Shown in pieces: positions 21,061 to 32,756 of a DNA stretch of 64,000 nt. Position numbers and translations under genes: made by a program. Within the stretch, counting starts at the first letter, position 1. The number at the start of each line of letters is the position of its first letter. Under the pieces are notes generated by a model that searched no databases, was not told the origin of the DNA, and worked only from the letters and a program-made list of their open reading frames with translations. Location of the stretch: NCBI RefSeq assembly GCF_036850765.1, contig NC_089493.1, positions 166,033,640 through 166,097,639 on the forward strand, read 5' to 3'. This DNA is from Saccopteryx bilineata (lineage: Eukaryota; Chordata; Mammalia; Chiroptera; Emballonuridae).

Positions 21061-22152
21061 TCATCGTCCTTTGCTACTGTTAATCTTCATCCTTTCTCCC
21101 CTTTTTTTTCTTTTGTCACAGTTTAAGTTTGGTTTTATTGTTTTCTTGGTGGAGCTGTTACTTGTGGTTTTGTTTTCTTTTGTTCTTTGAATCTGGTTGG
21201 AAAACCCCTTTAGTATTTCCTGGAGTGGGGGCTTTCTGATGATAAATTCTCTCATCTTTTCTGTATTTGTGAATGTTTTTATATCTCCTTCGTACTTGAA
21301 GGATAGCTTTGATGGGTATAGTATTCTTGGCTGAAAGTTCCTCTCTTTCAGGGCTTTAAATATTGGGGTCCACTCTCTTCTAGCTTGTAGAGTTTCTGCT
21401 GAGAAATCTGATGATAATCTAATAGGCCTTCCTTTATATGTTGTATTCTTCTTTTCCCTGGCTGCCTTGAGAATTTTTTCTTTGTCATTGGTTTGTGTCA
21501 TCTTCATTATGATGTGCCTTGGAGTGGGTTTGTTGGGGTTAAGAAAACTCGGTGTTCTGTTTGCTTCTTGAATTTGAGGCTTTAGTTCTTTCCACAGGCT
21601 TGGGAAGTTCTCATCTATTATTTGTTTGAGTATGTTCTCCATTCCATTTTCTTTCTCTTCTCCCTCTGATATACCTATTATTCTTATGTTATTCTTTCTG
21701 ATGGAGTCAGACAATTCCTGTAGGGCTTTCTTGTTTTTTATTATTTTTGAGTCTCTTTTTTCTTCTCTCTGTTGTGCCTCAAGTTGCTTGTCTTCTATTT
21801 CACTAATCCTATCTTCTATCTGGGCTGTTCTATTAGCTAAGCTTGTTACCTCGTTTTTCAGCTTGTGAATTGAGTTTTTCATTTCTGTTTGATTTGTTTT
21901 TATAGTTTCAATTTCCTTGGTAATATATTCTTTGTGATCGTTGAGTTGTTTTCTGATTTCCCTAAATTGCCTTTCTGTGTTTTCTTGTATATCTCTGAGT
22001 ATTTTTAAGATTTCTGTTTTAAATTCTCTGTCATTTGGCTCCAAGGCTTCCAATATGTTAAATCTTTTCTCCGTAGATTTTTTTACATCTATTTGTGTTA
22101 CCTCTCTATCTTTTGTATCCATAATATTTGATTTCCTTTTTCTTATTGGCAT
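21061..22152 (-). CDS. L1 ORF1p, intact frame
   Basis: A 363-residue open frame, the RNA-binding chaperone of L1. The order is a short basic N-terminus (RKRKSN), a long heptad-rich coiled coil (about residues 45-155), an RRM-like domain beginning around NNIRIIGISEGEE, and a C-terminal domain with the conserved RPIRLSSDFSAETLQARREW-type segment. A lysine-rich tail after residue 330 is longer than that of human ORF1p (338 residues). ORF2 starts about 230 bases downstream. No stop or frameshift was seen. Confidence 0.9.
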   Translation of the reverse strand: MPIRKRKSNIMDTKDREVTQIDVKKSTEKRFNILEALEPNDREFKTEILKILRDIQENTERQFREIRKQLNDHKEYITKEIETIKTNQTEMKNSIHKLKNEVTSLANRTAQIEDRISEIEDKQLEAQQREEKRDSKIIKNKKALQELSDSIRKNNIRIIGISEGEEKENGMENILKQIIDENFPSLWKELKPQIQEANRTPSFLNPNKPTPRHIIMKMTQTNDKEKILKAAREKKNTTYKGRPIRLSSDFSAETLQARREWTPIFKALKERNFQPRILYPSKLSFKYEGDIKTFTNTEKMREFIIRKPPLQEILKGFSNQIQRTKENKTTSNSSTKKTIKPNLNCDKRKKRGERMKINSSKGR

Positions 22153-24052
22153 CTGAAGGTGGTCTTAGTTGATAGTGTTAATTAGAATTAATAAAGAATA
22201 AAAAGGAAAAAAAAAAGGAAAACCCTCCACACACACAAAAAAGTAATAATTTATTATTTCCCCCTTTTTTCTTCCTTCTCTTCCCCTCCTCTCACCTCCT
22301 TAGGGAAATATCATGATGACCTGTGAATTATATTATGCTAAATGGAACAAAAACTGCCTATAACGGAGGGCCTGATTTGGGGTGAAGAGTTCAAGGGGCA
22401 AAAAAGGGAGTAGGGACCTACTAAATGCAAAAAAAAAAAAAAAAAAGAGGAGAAAATCTTAGACAAGCATAAAATGATTTGCTTGTAAGTGATGGTCAAC
22501 TAAGAGATATAATGAAAGGGATAAGAGGGAAACAGAAAAAAGGAGAGAAAAAATAATAATATTTAAAGAAGAAAAAAATAAAAATAATAAGTAAAAATCT
22601 GTTGTATTAAGTGGAGCGAAGACTAAATACAATGGAGACTTTGGGTTGGGAGGAATGCTAGTGAGTTAAAAAGCAATGTAAAAAGTACCCAAAATGCCAC
22701 AAAAACAAACAAATAAAGGAAAACCAAGAACAAAAGCAGGAAAAAAAAGGAAAAAAAAAGAAAAAAAAAACAAAAAAACCTTGAGTCTCAAATTAAATGA
22801 TTTGTTCATGATTGAGGATTGAATGGGAGGAAAAGTAAAAGGAGAAAAGAAGAAATGAATAGAAAGGAAAAAATAAGAAAAAGAGAGAAACGAAGGAAGA
22901 AAAAAAGGAAAGGAAAAAAAAAAAAAGGGGGGGAGAGAGTGAGAGTTAAGGGTTTGGAGTGTAACCCTAAAGGAGAGTAAGGATGAAGAAAAGAAATAAA
23001 ATGTAACACTCATGGGTGTTCAAGAAAAGGGTAGCATAAGATGGGCAGAGAATAAAAGGACCGAGGTGGAGGAAATACAAATAATAATAAAGGCAATAAG
23101 AAAGAAGAAAGAATCAACAACATCAAAGAATTAGTGGAACAAGTTATAAAGTCTGTGGATTTTTCTTGATTTTGAGAGGTTAACTTCTTCCTTTTTCTTT
23201 TCTCTCCCTCTTCCTGGTCGGTGACTCTGTACCCCAGGTTCTGCCCCTGTGTCACGCTTAGGTAGGGATTTGCAGTTGATGGGATTCTATGGCAATGTCA
23301 TATAATTGGCTTTAGTCTTGCTGGTAGTCAAGGCTTGTTGGCATTTGCAGAGTCCAACAATGAGAGAGTTTGCTTTCCTGGAGTCTCTCTCCTAGTCTCC
23401 CCTTCCTGAATTAGCAGCCTGGTGATCCAGCTATGAGGCTGCCACTGCTTCTGTCTGGGGAGTAAGAGGCTCAAAGAGCTGGGAAATCCCCACTCTATCC
23501 TCACTCAGCTCAAGGCTCTGGGTAAGGCTCTGGCAGTCAGAGCCTCCAGCATAATCAGGTGGTGCTGGGAGTCAATTATTGTCAAGGTGACTGTTCAGCG
23601 CCTACCATTCAGTTGGACCACTCAACCCAGGCTTTCCACACTTTGTAGCCTGTTTTGGCTGGGAAGAAGAGGCACTAGTCGCTACTTGCTGTTTAGATCT
23701 TAATATCTGCCAAGTCCCTCATGTTAGGTATATCCCTGAATATGGAGGCTCTGTCAATCAGAAGTTGCCCCCTCCCCTTTAGCGAAAGGCACTGAAAAAT
23801 ATCACGTCTCTTGTCTTGGATCGCTGAACTGGGAGAGATCTTATCAATTAGAGCCCCGTGGGTGCGCAGATTTCGTGGGTTAAGCTAATTTCAGTGATTG
23901 GATCCGCAGCTGTGCTCCAGAAAGTATTTCAGGCTGCCTGCGCGCCCCTCCCCCAACGCTTGATTGTTAGCTTGAATGGCTGGGTGAGGTGCCCCGCCCA
24001 CGGAGAGAATCTCCCAACTAGGAAAGACAGGCTTGGCGCCCCTCCCGGACCG

Positions 24053-24228
24053 CGGCATGGGGCGCGCGCGGTTTCTCAGTGCACGCCAGTGGCCAGGACT
24101 CTCTGGACTGCGGCACGGGGCGCGCGTGGTTTCTCAGTGCACGCCAGTGGCCAGGACTCTCTGGACTGCGGCATGGGGCACGTGCGCGGTTTCTCAGGGC
24201 ACGCCGGCTTCCGCCAGTGCCTAGGCTG
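24053..24228. repeat. 58-bp tandem units in L1 5' UTR
   Basis: Units 24053-24110 and 24111-24168 differ at only a few bases (each contains TTTCTCAGTGCACGCCAGTG and GGACTCTCTGGACTG); a third unit from 24169 to about 24228 is more diverged. CpG-rich. Comparable in position to monomer promoters of mouse L1, though unrelated in sequence as far as I can see. Confidence 0.85.
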
Positions 24229-24469
24229 CCGCTCCCCGAGTGTGGGCGGGCAGTTGCACGTGTGGGTTGACTCACCACAGGCGTACTCCCTCCTTGGCAA
24301 CAGTCCTTTCGCTTTCAGTGTGTGTGTGGAACTCCGGAATGCTCCTAGGATAAATTTTTCTGTTTCTAGTTGATAAATTTGTTGAGATTTTGGGGAGATC
24401 TGTCGGAAGCGCTGCTCACGGCACCATTTCCGTGACGTCACTTGCTTGGTTGATTCTTTTAAAAAAAAA

Positions 24470-24502
24470 TTCCATTGATTTGAAGGGAAGAAGGATAGGG
24501 GA

Positions 24503-24533
<31 letters not shown>

Positions 24534-24668
24534 GACATCAGCTCGTTGTTCCACTTAATTGTTCCATTTAGTTGTGCACTCATTGATTGCTTCTCATATG
24601 TGCCCTAACCAGGGATCAAACTCATGTAGCCAGCCAGTGCTCATCCATTGAGCTACCTGGCCAGGGCT
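24470..24668 (-). mobile_element. VES-type SINE
   Basis: Reversed copy with (GA)n at 24509-24534, CATTGATTGCTTCTCATATG and ending CTACCTGGCCAGGGCTT. Confidence 0.8.
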
Positions 24669-24689
24669 TCATTGATTGATTCATTTTTA

Positions 24690-24907
24690 AAATTTATTTA
24701 TTCATTTTTAGAGAGAGAGAAAGAAAGAGAGAGAGAAGGGGGAGGAACAAAAAGCATCAACTCCCATATGTGCCTTGACCAGGCAAGCCTAGGGTTTTGA
24801 ACTCGTTATCTCAACCTTCCAGGTTGATTCTTGTATGTGCCCTGACCAGGGATCGATCCTATAATCAGAATGATGCTCTAACCAACTGAGCAACCTGGCC
24901 AGGGCTT
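24690..24907 (-). mobile_element. Family C fragment followed by VES head
   Basis: 24690-24822 is a truncated reversed C SINE (CAACTCCCATATGTGCCTTG, GGGTTTTGAACTCG). From 24823 the head of the VES split by the L1 resumes. Confidence 0.65.
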
Positions 24908-25107
24908 AGTAGTTTTTAGTGTTTGCAGATATATGTAATTATTATCACAGTTAATTTTAGAACATTTCCATCATTTTATTTAAAAACTTGGTTCCCTTTT
25001 CTATCACCTCCTTAGTCTCCCTTCTGCCTCCCCCCCCCCAATCACTAATCCTTCTGTCTATAGATTTGACTATTCTGAACATTTCATGTAAATGGAATTA
25101 CACAATA

Positions 25108-25704
25108 CAGTGTGTCCGTAAAGTCATGGTGCACTTTTGACCGGTCACAGGAAAGCAACAAAAGATGATAGAAATGTGAAATCTGCATCAAATAAAAGGA
25201 AAACTCTCCCATTTTCATACCTATTCAGTGCAGTTCGATGTGGGCTCATGCACAGATTTTTTAGGGCTCCTTAGGTAGCTATCCCGTATAGCCTCTACAG
25301 ACTCGTCACTGACTGATGGCCTACCAGAATGGGGTTTCTCCACCAAACTGGCGGTTTCCTTCAACTGCTTATCCCACCGAGTAATGCTATTCCTATGTGG
25401 TGGCGCTTTGTTATAAACGCGCCAATATTCACGTTGCACTTTGGTCACAGATTCGAATTTAGTGAGCCACAGAACACACTGAACTTTCCTCTGTACCATC
25501 CACATCTCCACTGGCATGGCTGTGAGCTGCTCCACTGTATACATGGTGTTACGTCATCATCTGCACAAGCACACATGCTGCCACATCATCCTACAGAAAC
25601 TGGGAGGGTTTTCCTTTTATTTGGTGCAGATTTCACATTTCTATCATCTTTTGTTGCTTTCCTGTGACCGGTCAAAAGTGCACCATGACTTTATGGACAC
25701 ACTG
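25108..25704 (-). mobile_element. Mariner-like element with long TIRs
   Basis: Flanked by TA on both sides. The ends CAGTGTGTCCGTAAAGTCAT and ATGACTTTATGGACACACTG open into inverted repeats of about 90 bases (CATTTCTATCATCTTTTGTT near their inner ends). The 597-bp length is half that of an autonomous mariner. The centre still encodes part of a transposase. Confidence 0.9.
25221..25544 (-). pseudogene. Mariner transposase N-terminal remnant
   Basis: A 107-codon frame containing a helix-turn-helix region (FESVTKVQREYWRVYNKAPP, then SITRWDKQLKE) and the linker EKPHSGRPSVSDE, characteristic of the DNA-binding domain of mariner-type transposases. The catalytic DDD/DDE domain is absent, so the element cannot move itself. 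Confidence 0.85.
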
Positions 25705-26299
25705 TATGTGATTTTTCTGTGACTGACTTCTTCCACTTGACATAAGGTTTTCGAGTTTCCTCCATGTTATATCATGGTCTATGCTTTTTTTCCTTTCTAT
25801 GGGTGAGTAATGCTCCATGTAAGGATGACGTGACTTCTGTTACCAACTACTCAGTGTTTGGCCACCTCTGCAGCGTGCTCCTCCACAAGACATTGGTCTC
25901 AAGCTCAGGGGCCCTCAGTTCTCCCTCATTTTGACCAGTTATATACACTTCCAGGTATTCCTATTACTCCTACAGCTTCCATAATTCTAGAACAACTTAC
26001 AGAACTCAGTAGAGCACTCTGCTTACTGTGTCTGACACCAATAGGAGGCCCTACATTTCACTCCAATTCTGACACTAACTACCTGGAGTTAGTGCCAGAT
26101 CCTACAGGTTATAATGCAAGGTCCTCAACAAGACTGCCCTTATTTTAAATGCCAGCTACGAGTGGGGTCCCTGGCTACCTGTAGTATTGTCTGACTTAGC
26201 TACAGATTCGGGGTTCCCGTGATGGCCCCTCAGTTTCACTAGAATGTTTCACAGAATTCAGGAAAGTGTTCTATTTATGATTACCTTTTTCTAAAAACA

Positions 26300-26490
26300 G
26301 GTTTTTTAAAGAAGATTTTATTATTTATTGATTTGTGAGAGAGAGTGCGAGGGGGAGGGAGAGGGGTGGGAAGCATCAACTCATAGTTGCTTCTTGTATG
26401 TGCCTTGACAGGGCAAGCCCGGAGTTTTGAACCAATGACCTCAGCATTCCAGGTCAACACTTGACCCATGGCAACACCACAGATCAGGCT
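26300..26490 (-). mobile_element. SINE family C (old)
   Basis: Reversed, with AGTTGCTTCTTGTATGTGCC, GTTTTGAACC-type B box and CACCACAGATCAGGCT head. Confidence 0.75.
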
Positions 26491-26765
26491 ACTATTACCT
26501 CTTTATTTTGAAGGATACAAATGAGTAATCTGATGAAGAGGTACATACAGCATGGTCTAGAATTATCTTGAGCGCAGGAGCTCCTGTCCCTGTAGGTGGG
26601 GATGTGACACCTTTTTGATACATCAATGTGTTCACCAACCAGAAAGCTCTCTGAGCCTTATTGTCCATAGTTTTTCTAATTAAGATCTCATTATGTAGGC
26701 ACGGTTAACTAAATCAAGGACTACATGATTGAGCTCAACTCAGCTCCTGTAATCACACAGCTGAT

Positions 26766-27137
26766 TTTTTATTTTTATTTTTCTGAAGTTGGAAACAGGG
26801 AGGCAGGCAGACAGAATCCTGCATGCGCCCAACCGGGATCCACCCGGCATGCCCACCAGGGGGCGATGCTCTGCCCATCTGGGGCATCGCTCTGTTGCAA
26901 CCAGAGCCATTCTAGCGCCTGAGGCAGAGGCCACAAAGCCATCCTCAGTGCCCGGGCCAACTTTGCTCCAAAGGAGCCTTGGCTGTGGGAGGGGAAAAGA
27001 GAGACAGAGAGGAAGGAGAGGGGGAGGGGTGGAGAAGCAGATAGGTGCTTCTCCTGTGTGCCCTGGCCGGGAATCAAACTCGGGACTCCTGCACGCCAGG
27101 CCGACGCTCTACCACTGAGCCAACCAGCTAGGGCCAA
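26766..27137 (-). mobile_element. SINE family A
   Basis: Reversed full-length copy inside the old LTR, from TTTTTCTGAAGTTGGAAACA to GAGCCAACCAGCTAGGGCC. Confidence 0.85.
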
Positions 27138-27594
27138 CACGGCTGATTTTTTTGGCCAGCACCCTCCTTCATCCTGAAGCTACCCAGGGCCCTTGCCAGC
27201 AGAACAGAGAGACTCCTGTCACTCAGGAAGTTCCAAAGTTTTCTGAAGCTCTATGCCAGTAACTGGATTCCAAGATCAGATATAGTCTTTATTACATATA
27301 TCACAAGCTACTCCCTGGCTTTTCACCAGGATCTCTGATAGCGAAAGGATCACACCTATCTGAGCACCTACATTTGGTACAGCATCTATATAAGAAATAG
27401 AATAATAGTAACAGCATAAATATTTCTAACATTTGGAGGAATCGTGTGAGGTAGGTATAGGAGGGGTTTAGCTCAATTTCCCCATACATGTGACCATCAA
27501 TATTGCTATTATAATCTTACCAAAATGCCAATGTTATAGTATATCTTATTGTGTAGATGTAATGCAAAAATAAGATTAATTAGTCCAGTTCATA

Positions 27595-27770
27595 ATTATT
27601 TTTTAAATTTTATTTAGAAAATTAAATTTAACATTGATCAATAAGAGTACATAGGTTTCATGTAAACATTTCTATAACATTTGAACTGTTAATTATGTTG
27701 TATACCCATATTTGTCACTCTTTACACCCTACCCCCACCCCATCATTATATTTTATGATCAAAACGTCTT
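27595..27770 (-). mobile_element. L1 3'-end fragment
   Basis: Resembles the 3' end of the L1 at 16484 (TTTATTTAGAAAATTAAATT; TTATGTTGTATACCC). Short 5'-truncated copy. Confidence 0.65.
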
Positions 27771-27779
27771 CTGTTCAAT

Positions 27780-28833
27780 CTTGTCAGGTTCCAAAAGCAA
27801 GAGTGGTCTCAACAATATATGGCTGCAAGATCTCAGACGTCTGGCATAACTGAGCTAGGAAACAACGTCATCTTTTGTTCTGAGCCTCTTTCAAAATGTT
27901 AATGTAATATTGGATTTCCCTCATTGTGTAACCCACTGCTTCATCCCTTTGCCCTCAGCTACTCTTCCTTTTCTCCATTTACACTCAAATGTTTCCACCT
28001 TTGGAAGGGATGTAAGGTTTGGCTACTGTGCTGGTCCAGATTGCTGGCAACATTACTAGTCTAGTAAGTGCTTCTCCCTCAGTCACTTCCCCTTGTAAAG
28101 AATAGGGTTACAGAAATACAGAACAATGGGCCATCTAGACCACTAGGCAACACAGCAGCATTCACTGTCAACTCCAATTTGCCAGATGGGTTGAAAGTAC
28201 AGTTTACCTTAAGAATTCTGACGTAAAGGTTTAAAAGCATGGTTCCAGTTTTTTGCTTAGGCATCATTCTGCTTCTGGTACCTGCAGATGCATTCCTGGT
28301 CCAGAGACTTCTGCATCAGATGGGAAAAACAAAAGTTGAGGTGATAAGGGATGAATATTATAGCTATACCAGCATTTTCCTTCACCCCCTACTCCCCAGA
28401 TCCCCCATAAAAGTGGACAGATTTATCCAGTGAGGACTCTCTTGTCCCCCTCATGTTGAGTGTGAGCATATTCCCAATAAAACATTCAATGAAGCCCCCC
28501 TTGCACATTTTAGACAAAAAAGTTTCAATTGTTCATTCCAATTCTCTGTTAAACCATTACTCTGAGGATGATATGCAACACAATACATCCCTTCAATGTG
28601 GTATCTTTTGGCCCACTGTTGGACACAATGGGCTGTAACAAGTGGTTGTTGATCCGAAGAAAGGTAACTTGGTGGCCCAGATTGGTACAGTATTTTTTGT
28701 TCTGATCATCTAATAGTATCTTGAACAATGGCAACTACAACCAGGTATAAAAATTCTAGGTGCTGTCAGGACTCATTTATAGCCCTCAGGGCAACTGGCA
28801 TTGGGTCAATGCAGTCCATTTACCAGTTATGTG
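27780..28833 (-). pseudogene. ERVL-like pol, downstream part
   Basis: Reading minus, an integrase core is recognisable at about 28540-28830: an SSD acidic residue, WAKRYHIEG and YHPQSNGLTEN, which matches the D and E of the DD35E catalytic triad with the usual surroundings. Stops and frameshifts elsewhere. The other half of this pol lies beyond the inserted provirus, at 40147 and above. Confidence 0.65.
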
Positions 28834-29212
28834 TGTTACATCTCAGGAGACAGACTACAGCAAACCTAAAGTGAATTTTATAAGTTTTATTGCAAACCTG
28901 TGCAGGGACTGCAGGCAACCCACGCAAGGGAACACTGCAGCCCCGAGCCTCTAAAATGGCTCCTTTTTATAGGGTGGCTATCTAGGCTGAGCAAGCAAGC
29001 AACGTTTACAAGGGTGGGAGAGATGCAATTAGCTGACCTTGTTCTTGGCTAAGACTCTAAGGTAGGGCTTCCTTGCTACTGGGTACGTAGAATTCAGTGA
29101 AAAATATTGCTACATTTCTAATGGTTGTTTATCTTTTTTTCCTCCAGCCATGTACTGGATGTACTCAGTTTTCATGGCTGGTGGCCTGCACCGCTTGTCC
29201 TAAGATGTCACA
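28834..29212 (-). repeat. 3' LTR
   Basis: Minus strand begins TGTGACATCTTAGG and ends GATGTAACA (TG...CA). It contains a CTATAAAAAGG TATA box and an AATAAA. A purine-rich tract (AAGAAGAAAACAGGAGAC on the minus strand) abuts it, as expected of the polypurine tract. Confidence 0.92.
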
Positions 29213-29329
29213 GTCTCCTGTTTTCTTCTTACTAGTTCAAATCATTGAACTTTGGTATTGCTCATCCGAACTGGGTATAATCTGGTAGGGCTGAGCTAAG
29301 ACCATAAGTCTTATAGTATCTATTCTTTC

Positions 29330-31215
29330 TCAAACAAATGCTACTAAACAATTGACAATGATTGGTCTACAGGTGAGGACCAGTAGCAGTATTAAAACTG
29401 GCCCAGCTAATGAAGTAAGTAAGGTTGTTAACCAAGGGGACCAATTAAAACGATTTTGATGCCAGTTATTGTCTTGTTGTAATTCCTTTTCCCTATCTTG
29501 GAGCCTTTTGCTTAAAACTTGGATACTTTCTCTAATTATTCCTGAATGGTTAGTATAAAAGCAACAAGCTTCTCCTAGAGCAGCACATAATCCTCCTTGT
29601 TTTAAGAAGAATAAATTTAGCCCTCTCCTGTTTTGAAGAGCTGCTAAAGAATCTACAGCATGTTCAAGGTATGACATCTGAGTTTGTAAAATAGATATAT
29701 CCTTTGAAAAGGTCGAAGATAATTGTTTAATTCTAGTTTCTAGAGTGATGTGAGCAGATGCTCCTGTAGCTATGGCTCCAGTGATCCCTAAGGTTGCTAT
29801 GATAGGTAAAAGTAGGGGTACAGCTCTTTTAGCTCTGTACCTGATGTCAGGTTGGAGAAGGAATTCAGAGTTTCCCCGTATAGGTAAACCTGAGGTACAA
29901 TATAGGTAGATATACAAAAATCATCAGAGGTGCTAGGTAAGATACATTTGCTGATTCGAGATAAACAAGAAACCTAAGTTCCTTCTGGTGCTTTTAGTAC
30001 CCACCATCTTCCGGCTGCCGGTGGATTGATGTGAGTCATGGAGAGACAAGAGTTCTGATATCTAACGGTGGTGGGGTTCGTCAGTTCTCCTAAGGTGAAG
30101 CAATGTCCTTTTCCTTGGAATCCAGCCAGAGAGATGCGTCCTTCCTGTTCGCACTCAACAAGGGAGTCTGAATCATTTACAGTGACATTCTGAAAAGAAA
30201 TATTAGTTCCTAATCTAATATAGTAGGGAGGTTTAGGATCTAGGCAGAGCCAACAACTCTTAGTAACTTCGGGTTGGGAGCTATTTAGGACTGGAAAAAC
30301 AGAGTCTAGATGTGTGAAGAAAGAAGAACTCTGTTCTAATGTGGGGTCAGGAGGTGCTAAGGTGTTAGCTTTAGTGGGTGATACATTTTCCAGACTATGT
30401 GAAACAGTAAAATTGAGATTTAATTCTACTTTAGGTGAGTCGGCCTTAGGGGGCTTAAAGGCTTTAGGTAAGGTATGAGTTAACCCTTCAAGAGAGGCTT
30501 GTGAGTCTCGGGGGGTAACTTCTTGATGGTGAAGAAGGTTCCTGGATCTGAGCCTGTGACATATAATCGTAGGCCCCATGTTTTCCTTGTATTTCAACTT
30601 GGGTCTTGGGGTTTCTTAATAGTAATGATGGTGGGGTTACAGTTATCTTTAGCACAATTATCATTCCAGCCATCATTTGGTCTTTTTCCCCCTGGTCTCA
30701 TTCCTAATCTGAGAAGGTTTATGCCTGGGTCTTGTTTAGGAGGACTCCACTGGAATTCACTAACAAGAGTCTCACAACCCCACCTTTTACAATAATAATT
30801 AGTGATAGACCCACAAGTACGGCACTGACCAGAAGGAGGTTCAGGACAAGTATAATGAGGAGTATACTATAAGGCTCTATTTTTAACGTGGGGAGAGCAT
30901 TTGCTACCTATGGTATATGAACTAGGCCAGTCATCTAGGAGGGGGCTCCTTGCTAATCAGAGTGCCTCTAAGCTGCCGGTGAGTCACAAAATTTCTCGTC
31001 AAAGAGTTTAGAAAAATCTACTGACTAGGTGACAGCTGAAGTAACCCAAGTTTGATTCCTGGCAATTACAGACCTATCTTGAGTTCTAATGAGGACCTAT
31101 ATTCACTGCGGCTAGGGGTTCCTGCTTGAGTGAAAGTCAGTGTAAATAGGATTACTCGGGTGATGATATAAACTGGAGCTTTAAGGGGTCCATAGGGTCC
31201 TTTTGTACCTTCCAT
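29330..31215 (-). pseudogene. Env of the provirus, broken
   Basis: The ATG at 31215 is followed by a hydrophobic signal-like stretch. The surface subunit is partly open (29974-30597, with a CWLC motif). The transmembrane part (29330-29917) begins near a dibasic RAKR cleavage site, then a hydrophobic fusion-peptide-like region, heptad repeats, a retroviral immunosuppressive-domain-like segment with the CX6CC motif, and a membrane anchor. At least a stop/frameshift between 29917 and 29974, and more upstream, interrupt the frame. The total span of about 1.9 kb is normal for gammaretroviral env. Confidence 0.9.
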
Positions 31216-31274
31216 TGTTTGTCCTTAGTGGGTATGTGGTCAGGATGTGCTCGCTTTACCTGGCTGTGATGAAT

Positions 31275-31886
31275 CTAATGTTTGCGGTTCGCTACCTTAA
31301 CTGCTGTTGGAGTGGCCAGGATAAAAAGGTGAGGTCCCTCCCAAGTGGACTGAAGGTTCTCACAATGGAGCCGCTTGACCCAGACCCACTGTCCAGGCTC
31401 GATGAGAGGCTCGCTGGAATGCGGGTGCTGGTTAGGTATTCTTTGGGTGTGGGAGTTGGCTTCTGCTCGCACTGCCTCAATGGCCTGTAAGGACTTAAGG
31501 AACTGTGAGCTATCAAAGAGGGCTAACATGCTTGAACTTAACTTGGGCAGGATAAGAGGAGGTCTTCCGAAAAGAATTTCAAAAGGGGTTAAGCCTTTAT
31601 AGTAGGGAGAACACCTAGTATGGAGAAGGGCAAAGGGCAGGAGGCCTACCCAATCATTACTTATTTCCTCTCTTAATTTAGTTAAAGTTTCTTTTAGGGT
31701 TCTATTTGTTCTCTCTACTTGTCCTGAACTCTGTGACCTGTATATGCAATGAAGTTTCCAGTTAATACCTAGAGCTTTGGCTAAATTTTGAGAAACTGAG
31801 GCTATGAAAGCCAGACTATTATCTGACCCCAGAGCAAAGGGAAGGCCAAATCGAGGGATAATCTCTGAGGTGAGGTACTTGAGCAC
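31275..31886 (-). pseudogene. Integrase core remnant
   Basis: Long open piece of pol with a GSDN-type acidic motif near its start, QSSGQVERTNRTLK with the catalytic Glu, and a C-terminal domain containing WVWVKRLH-type residues. Family: gammaretroviral integrase. Its N-terminal zinc-binding part lies upstream in broken frame. Confidence 0.85.
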
Positions 31887-32756
31887 AGTGGTAGCAGTTT
31901 CATGCTTTGTAAGGAAGGCTTCAACCCATCCTGAATAAGTATCAATAAAGACTAGTAGGTACTTGTAGCTATATCTTCCTTTCTTTACTTCAGTAAAGTC
32001 TACTTCCCAAATTTCACCCGGAGAGTGTCCCCGTTGTCTTTCCTTAGGTATATTCTTCCATTGGTGTGGGTTTACTTTTGCACATGCAAGGCATCTGGAT
32101 ACTTCTGATTCTACAAGACTACTTAAGTCAGGTATGTAATAGTGCCTTTGTAGTAAGGAAGTGAGCTTGTTAATACCTAGGTGGGTTCCTTGATGTATTT
32201 CCTGAATTAAAGTTGTTCCTATAGCCTTAGGTATAAACAGTCTCTGATTGGGTAGCTGCTTCTATCCACTAGGTAAGTCTCTGCAGTGTAATTTATTTCC
32301 TAATTGAATTTCTTTTTCTAAATCGTGAGGCCTCTCAGGTAAAAGTCTTTCTGGAAGTAAGGGAAGGATAGTAATTGGTTCCCCGGGTTTTAAAGCAACT
32401 GCTTTTGCTGTATCATCCGCTAGGGTATTTCCTTTTGCTATTGGATCCGACTCCTTTTGATGTCCTTTACAATGTATAATAGCTGCTTTAGCTGGTAGCC
32501 AAATGGCTTTGAGGAGTACTAAAATTTCTTCTTTATTTTTAATTTCTTTCCCTCCAGAAGTAAGAAGGCCTCTCTCCTTATATAAAGCCCCATGTATATG
32601 TGCAGTAGCAAAAGCATACCTGCGGTCCATGTAGATGTTGACAGTTTTCCCTTTTGCCCATCTTAAGGCTTAGTGAGAACAATAAGTTCAGCCCTCTGGG
32701 CAGAAGTTCCTTGTAGAAGAGACTGGGCCCATATTACCTTGTCCTCTGTTTGTTGT

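Larger units (their letters stand above)
16484..24448 (-). mobile_element. Nearly full-length LINE-1
   Basis: About 8 kb element with 3' UTR and A-rich end at 16484, ORF2, ORF1 and a long 5' UTR reaching a GC-rich start. TGGTTGATTC stands at both ends as target duplication. ORF1 is open, ORF2 is interrupted by stops and by a SINE at 19342-19565. The G+C-rich first kilobase with tandem units is the likely internal promoter. This is the youngest-looking LINE in the window. Between ORF1 and the 5' UTR repeats (22160-23880) is purine-rich sequence without a further gene. Confidence 0.92.
24908..25850 (-). repeat. Old L1 3' fragment split by mariner
   Basis: 24908-25107 and 25707-25850 have reversed L1 phrases (ACATTTCCATCATTTTATTT; TCTATGGGTGAGTAATGCTC). 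The mariner element sits between them. Confidence 0.6.
25860..27300 (-). mobile_element. 3' LTR of ancient ERVL-like provirus
   Basis: Diverged LTR cut by two SINEs. Blocks ACTACCTGGAGTTAGTGCCA, CAACAAGACTGCC and TCCTGTCACTCAGGAAGTTC are also present, in the same order and orientation, at 41290-41765, giving an LTR pair on either side of the ERVL-like internal fragments. Family assignment is tentative. Confidence 0.6.

Noticed and set aside
22666..23255. Phe/Ser-rich minus-strand frames of 67-115 codons
   Set aside because: They come from the purine-rich 5' UTR of the L1; no conserved features.
24053..24228. CRISPR-like repeat array
   Set aside because: Units are directly adjacent, without spacers, in a mammalian L1 5' UTR.
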